Shown: piece by piece, positions 59,979 through 64,000 of the stretch
How the letters are laid out: each line of letters opens with the position of its first letter
How positions within the stretch are numbered: position 1 is the stretch's first letter
Origin: an uncultured Lachnospiraceae bacterium
GTDB lineage: Bacteria; Bacillota; Clostridia; Lachnospirales; Lachnospiraceae
Reading direction: 5' to 3'
Assembly: GCA_934293375.1 (NCBI GenBank)
Contig: CAKQYS010000006.1
Span: 62,001-126,000 of the forward strand
DNA length: 64,000 nucleotides
Position numbers and translations under genes: made by a program
Notes under the pieces: generated by a model
Databases searched by the model: none
Told to the model about the DNA's origin: nothing
Seen by the model: the letters and a program-made list of their open reading frames with translations, nothing else

Positions 59979-62900
59979 TTACGCTCTCTTTTTCGCCCGC
60001 ACAATCATATACGGTTTCGGGCGTTCATGCTGCTTCTTACAGGTATAGATCGCCAACTGATCTTCATCTCCTGCAAAATCAGCCAGTCTCTCTCCATCAT
60101 CCGAAACCAGAACCTCTGTGACCTCGTAGATATCCCGAAATCCTTTTCCCGATACATAAATAACATCTCCCTTCTGCATTTCATCTAACCGGTTCATTCC
60201 TTTGTTTTTAGTAAAGGACTGATGTCCAAAGATTACATAGCTGCCTTCACCATAGTACATATGACTACGCGCTGCTGTGAAATAGTGCCGATCCAGATTC
60301 TGTTCCACATCGCCTCCTGTGATCACAACCCGACACATGTCAATTTTAGGAATTTCCAGCAGACAGTCTATTACCCCATCATAGTTTTCCTGTTTCCCGG
60401 CTGTATTGACTGTCCGATACTTCTTTTTTATCAGCAAATCTTCCTCTTTCACACATGCTTCTGATCCGGACAAACCAGCCCTTGGGTCCGTCACATCCTG
60501 ATCTGCGTCTACTGTCTCTCGCTGCAGCGTCTTCTTATATTGGTCTGCCAGCTTTTGTGCATTTCGTTCCGGACCGGACAACACACACATTCCAAATATA
60601 CCCGAGATCATAAAAAGCATTCCCAACAAAAATAGCAAAGCCGTCCATCTGCCAGACAAGAAATCATATCCCAATTCAATATCTGTGTAATTCTTTACAA
60701 GCAGCTTCACATCCTGCTCCGTCTCATCTACCGTAAATGCATATCGTTTTGTATGCACCTGATATCCCGGCAATGGTTTGGTCTCCACAAAATACCATGC
60801 ACCATATGGCATCCTGTCTATATGGATCTCACCATTTGCATCCGTCACATAATGTCCAACGATCTGATCATTCACTGCATCATACAGATCAAAGCCCACA
60901 CCTTTCAGACGCTGTCCCGGATGATCTCCATCTATTTTGCGAAGCACAACCTCTGCTTTATAATAACGGTTGATAACCGGTTCCTGTGGGTTTAGCAGAA
61001 TACATTCTCTCTCCTGCTGCGATGCAAGTTCCAGTACAAACGGATACTTCGTATCATTCAACTGATATCCCTCAGGGGCATCTAATTCCTGATAATAATA
61101 CTGTCCCGGCACAAGCTCACCCTCGTATACAGCTTTTCCATCCTGATCACTGATTGTCACTCCTACCAGACTTCCGACCTCCAGTAATTTCTGTCCATCA
61201 CTGCCCGTCACCGCTGCATTTGTAAAAATTCCAAAAACTGCCCCGGCTAACGGTTTTTCCTGCAGGGTAAATGCCTGCCCAGTCGATGCCTCAATCATCT
61301 CACCACTCTTATCAATCTCTAACCGGGTATGCATTGCGGCATTATCTACCGCAAGCTGTGCCATCACCTGCGCATCTGTATCCCCTGCCTTTAATTCTAC
61401 CTTATAGCAGCTATCATCGCGCACCAGACCATTCCTTGTATAAACCTCTTGTACATAATAGGTTCCCAGTGGCAACTGCGATGTTACCGCAATTCCTTTG
61501 TCATCGGTCACGATTTCCTGCAGCTTATGCATCTGTTTATCATAGACTGCAAACTTTACTTTTGATATCTGCTTCTTATCATATACAATGTGATTTAATA
61601 TTCCATATACGGTTTCCTCTCTTGTAATGTCAACCGGCACAGCTCCGGTCTTAGCCACCTGAATCGCACCGGTTATCATCTGATCCTCCACTGCAATCGA
61701 CATATACGCCTCCTTTGCATCAGCATCAATGTCTATCCACTGTGGTGCAGCTGCCAGAAATCCCTCAGGGATCGTGCTTTCCACGAGAATATAACTGCCA
61801 TATGCCAGTGGGATTGTCTGTGCCCTGCCCTGTTCGTCGGTCATCAACTCATATGCATTTTCCTGCTCCGCATTGATCTTAACACGACATGCTGCATACG
61901 CATCATAAGCAATGTCTAAATAATGATCCCTGTCGATATTCACGCCCGCTCTTTGCAGGGCAGCCACATCATACATAACAAACCCGGCTAAAGCCAGATC
62001 CTTACGCTCCGGCTTTCCTGTTGTATCAATTCCGGTTCCGGTCTTATGAATTGAAACAGGCTTTAGCACGGGCTGTTCCTTATCAATATTGATCAAAAAA
62101 TTATAGATATCCTGATCAAGAGAGAACTCATCCCCGTTCTCATCTACGGCATCCATAAATTTAGCGGGATCTGTAGCATCAATATCATACTGTTTCGGAT
62201 CCAGCCGAAACCCATATGGCGCTTTTGTTTCCTTTAGGTAATACCTGCCCTTACGCAGCTTTTCTCTTGCAAAATCTTCCGGCACCTCTCCATATCCATT
62301 CGCATCACATACAATGGTATAGACTTTCTCATCTTTACCATATAGTTTCTCTCCATTTGCACCTGACAGATCTTCAGCAGCATACAAGGTGTATTCTGCA
62401 CCTTCCACACTATAACGTGTTTTATCGGTTGTATCTGGCAGTGCAGATAAATCCGCCTGCTTTTGCAAATGGAACCGGATGACAATTGGTGTATTCGAAC
62501 GGTCCACGGTTGTCACCTGATCAGAAAATACTTCCATCTGGGTAATACGGTTCTCCTGAATATGCACTGCCTGCCCCTGCTGTTCCTGTAGATAATATGT
62601 ACCAATCGGGATCTGGTCGGCATAAGCATAGCCATCCGTCCCCGTCACCATTTCGCACACCAGCTTCGTGCACTCCGCATCTTCATACAAATGAAACACC
62701 ACATTACGCAAAGGGATCCTGCTGCCGGTTTCATATTTAAAGATTTTGACAGCACCCGGTCGCTCTACATCCCGCTGTTCCTTCGCACTAAAGTAGGTCG
62801 CACCGGCATCATTCCACTGCACACAGCAGGTTCCACTCTCGATCGCACCACCAGTGATCTGAATCGGATATGCCAGCTCACAATGTTGGGGTGCCTGATA

Positions 62901-64000
62901 CTCAATCACATAATAGTCTGAATTGACACCTGTATTCCCGGTTACATTTCTTCTAAGCAGAGGACCACTCTCTGCATAACCATCATCTTTCGAACTGATA
63001 CAATATGTCCCGGGAAGTGTAGCTGACACCGCCTGCTGTCTGACATAATATGCAAGATGATATACCGGTATCAGGCTATATCCTGCATTCTTCCGATCGA
63101 CCGCAGTCTGCCCGGCAGCATACTCCCATGTACCTGTCTGTGCATTCCAATAGACATAACCAGCCCGATAAGCATCCGCCGATAATGCAGTGCCATCTTC
63201 CTGTTTGATCGTGGTTCTTGTCACCGGATCGTATACACAAGCCTTTGGGTCTGATGTAAAAACAGCATATCCTGCACCTGCATATTTCGCCCCGGTTCTA
63301 TCGCCCCGCTTGATGATCTGAATCGGCGTATCGTCTGTATTTGTCGTCTGCAGATTTACATAACCATAGGTCGGCATGACTGAAACCAGGGAATTTACCA
63401 TATTCTGACTCTTTGCATCTGCATAGTACAACAACCCACTGCCATCCGGCACACGCATATGTTTTTCATAGGTTAATGTTACCATATCTACAGGCTGTGC
63501 GGCACTCACAGTGATCTGACCGGCCGAGTCCACCGTAACTGTTACCCCAGGCTGACTGCAGCTCCATGTACCGGCGTCCGCCAGACCGTTCTGATCCGTC
63601 AGAACTGCCCGATATATGCCATCTGTACCACTCACCATCCACCGTTTCTTTGCAGCATTCACATCCGATTTTAGAAAAGAGGGTAATTTCGTCGCACTCT
63701 CAGCATATTTCTTCACTTCCCTATAAAAAGATAAACAACTCGCTGTATCGGATGCATAATCTTTGTCGAATTGTTTTGCTGTCGCTACCGCATCCGCATG
63801 CGAAAACAAATCCGGCGTTGCAACTGTCCAGATATAAAACTGGGTAGCGGCATACTTAAGCCAGACAGACTTACTCCATGTAGATGGATCATACCCCTTG
63901 GAAGTGGACATTTGTGTCTTATAGCTTGCATAGTAACTGCCATTTGCATCTCTGTGCGGTCCATAGTAAATCGCACATGCGACCTTGTATTTCTGTGCAT
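59979..64000 (-). CDS. Giant surface protein: thioester-type head, SpaA/Cna-B repeats, one TM helix, C-terminal sortase fold (5' end missing)
   Basis: One frame stays open from 59979 to the window edge: at least 1339 residues, start not visible. Numbered from the edge, Cys8 (VACAIYYGP) and Gln53 (ATQFYIW) fit a thioester adhesin domain. About six or seven SpaA/Cna-B-type repeats follow, with boxes such as YYLKETKAPYGF, YILVESTIPEGF and YYYQELDAPEGY. A single membrane helix is at about 1118-1142 (60573-60647). The last 135 residues resemble a sortase: His1259 in VIFGHQS and Cys1320 in IYTCKK. The arginine expected about 10 residues after the cysteine is Tyr; Arg1326 and Arg1334 are nearby. No LPxTG motif precedes the helix. 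I know of no close match for this fusion. Confidence 0.78.
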   Translation of the reverse strand, partial: AQKYKVACAIYYGPHRDANGSYYASYKTQMSTSKGYDPSTWSKSVWLKYAATQFYIWTVATPDLFSHADAVATAKQFDKDYASDTASCLSFYREVKKYAESATKLPSFLKSDVNAAKKRWMVSGTDGIYRAVLTDQNGLADAGTWSCSQPGVTVTVDSAGQITVSAAQPVDMVTLTYEKHMRVPDGSGLLYYADAKSQNMVNSLVSVMPTYGYVNLQTTNTDDTPIQIIKRGDRTGAKYAGAGYAVFTSDPKACVYDPVTRTTIKQEDGTALSADAYRAGYVYWNAQTGTWEYAAGQTAVDRKNAGYSLIPVYHLAYYVRQQAVSATLPGTYCISSKDDGYAESGPLLRRNVTGNTGVNSDYYVIEYQAPQHCELAYPIQITGGAIESGTCCVQWNDAGATYFSAKEQRDVERPGAVKIFKYETGSRIPLRNVVFHLYEDAECTKLVCEMVTGTDGYAYADQIPIGTYYLQEQQGQAVHIQENRITQMEVFSDQVTTVDRSNTPIVIRFHLQKQADLSALPDTTDKTRYSVEGAEYTLYAAEDLSGANGEKLYGKDEKVYTIVCDANGYGEVPEDFAREKLRKGRYYLKETKAPYGFRLDPKQYDIDATDPAKFMDAVDENGDEFSLDQDIYNFLINIDKEQPVLKPVSIHKTGTGIDTTGKPERKDLALAGFVMYDVAALQRAGVNIDRDHYLDIAYDAYAACRVKINAEQENAYELMTDEQGRAQTIPLAYGSYILVESTIPEGFLAAAPQWIDIDADAKEAYMSIAVEDQMITGAIQVAKTGAVPVDITREETVYGILNHIVYDKKQISKVKFAVYDKQMHKLQEIVTDDKGIAVTSQLPLGTYYVQEVYTRNGLVRDDSCYKVELKAGDTDAQVMAQLAVDNAAMHTRLEIDKSGEMIEASTGQAFTLQEKPLAGAVFGIFTNAAVTGSDGQKLLEVGSLVGVTISDQDGKAVYEGELVPGQYYYQELDAPEGYQLNDTKYPFVLELASQQERECILLNPQEPVINRYYKAEVVLRKIDGDHPGQRLKGVGFDLYDAVNDQIVGHYVTDANGEIHIDRMPYGAWYFVETKPLPGYQVHTKRYAFTVDETEQDVKLLVKNYTDIELGYDFLSGRWTALLFLLGMLFMISGIFGMCVLSGPERNAQKLADQYKKTLQRETVDADQDVTDPRAGLSGSEACVKEEDLLIKKKYRTVNTAGKQENYDGVIDCLLEIPKIDMCRVVITGGDVEQNLDRHYFTAARSHMYYGEGSYVIFGHQSFTKNKGMNRLDEMQKGDVIYVSGKGFRDIYEVTEVLVSDDGERLADFAGDEDQLAIYTCKKQHERPKPYMIVRAKKRA

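Noticed and set aside
1..64000. tRNA, rRNA, CRISPR array, prophage or conjugative genes
   Set aside because: No tRNA-like cloverleaf, rRNA segment, regular repeat-spacer array, integrase, terminase or relaxase was recognised.

Overview
The window looks like chromosomal DNA of an anaerobic, low-GC Firmicute, most likely Lachnospiraceae or a close clostridial relative. This is inferred from gene content, not from a marker gene. The clues are a bioW/bioF biotin operon, a split AICAR transformylase plus PurO-type IMP cyclohydrolase behind a ZTP riboswitch, an oxygen-independent cbi-type cobalamin operon, strong AGGAGG ribosome sites and sigma-A-like promoters. There are no rRNA or tRNA genes, no CRISPR array and no prophage. 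Most genes are on the minus strand.

Layout. 1-1.9 kb: a biotin operon (ECF S-component, bioW, 3' part of bioF missing) with a BirA-type operator. 1.9-10.2 kb: a six-gene minus-strand operon, potA-B-C-D followed directly by a heterodimeric ABC exporter. 10.2-14.2 kb: trmO, a plus-strand DegV protein, a ROK kinase and a glycerol-1-phosphate dehydrogenase homologue. 14.4-15.7 kb: an isolated AAA/DUF4143 ATPase. 15.8-17.9 kb: ZTP riboswitch, purO-type cyclohydrolase and AICAR formyltransferase. 18-21.7 kb: a MATE pump, a small mobile repeat, cysE and nadA. 21.7-27.2 kb: an FtsX/MacB-type ABC module and a divergent secreted heptad-repeat protein, marked by three copies of one palindrome. 27.2-42.3 kb: a 16-gene cobalamin operon (cbiC, D, F, G, H, J, ET, A, cobT, U, S, a CobU-like gene, cobC, cbiB, cobD, cobQ), interrupted between cobD and cobQ by a second copy of the mobile repeat. 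42.4-53.2 kb: a degenerate PAS/histidine-kinase-like protein, nth, NUDIX, a TPM/zinc-ribbon pair, an alpha/beta hydrolase - DUF6320-like - condensation-like acyltransferase cassette, an Xaa-Pro aminopeptidase and a phosphoesterase. 53.2-58.8 kb: a soluble methyl-accepting protein, two MATE pumps and an EAL protein with a degenerate GGDEF. 58.9-64 kb: a lone substrate-binding lipoprotein and a giant surface protein running off the window.

The points that most deserve a second look are these. (1) The giant protein joins a thioester-type adhesin head, SpaA/Cna-B repeats, one membrane helix and a C-terminal sortase fold in one reading frame, an arrangement whose topology is puzzling. (2) The two mobile repeats have 18-bp inverted ends and exact flanking duplications. 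Removing the copy in the cobalamin operon restores a longer cobD that ends 4 bases before cobQ. (3) A repeated GTTAG-N6-CTAAC operator surrounds the ABC/heptad-repeat module and an apparent orphan short transcription unit. (4) The acyltransferase - membrane protein - hydrolase cassette has no assigned pathway that I know of.
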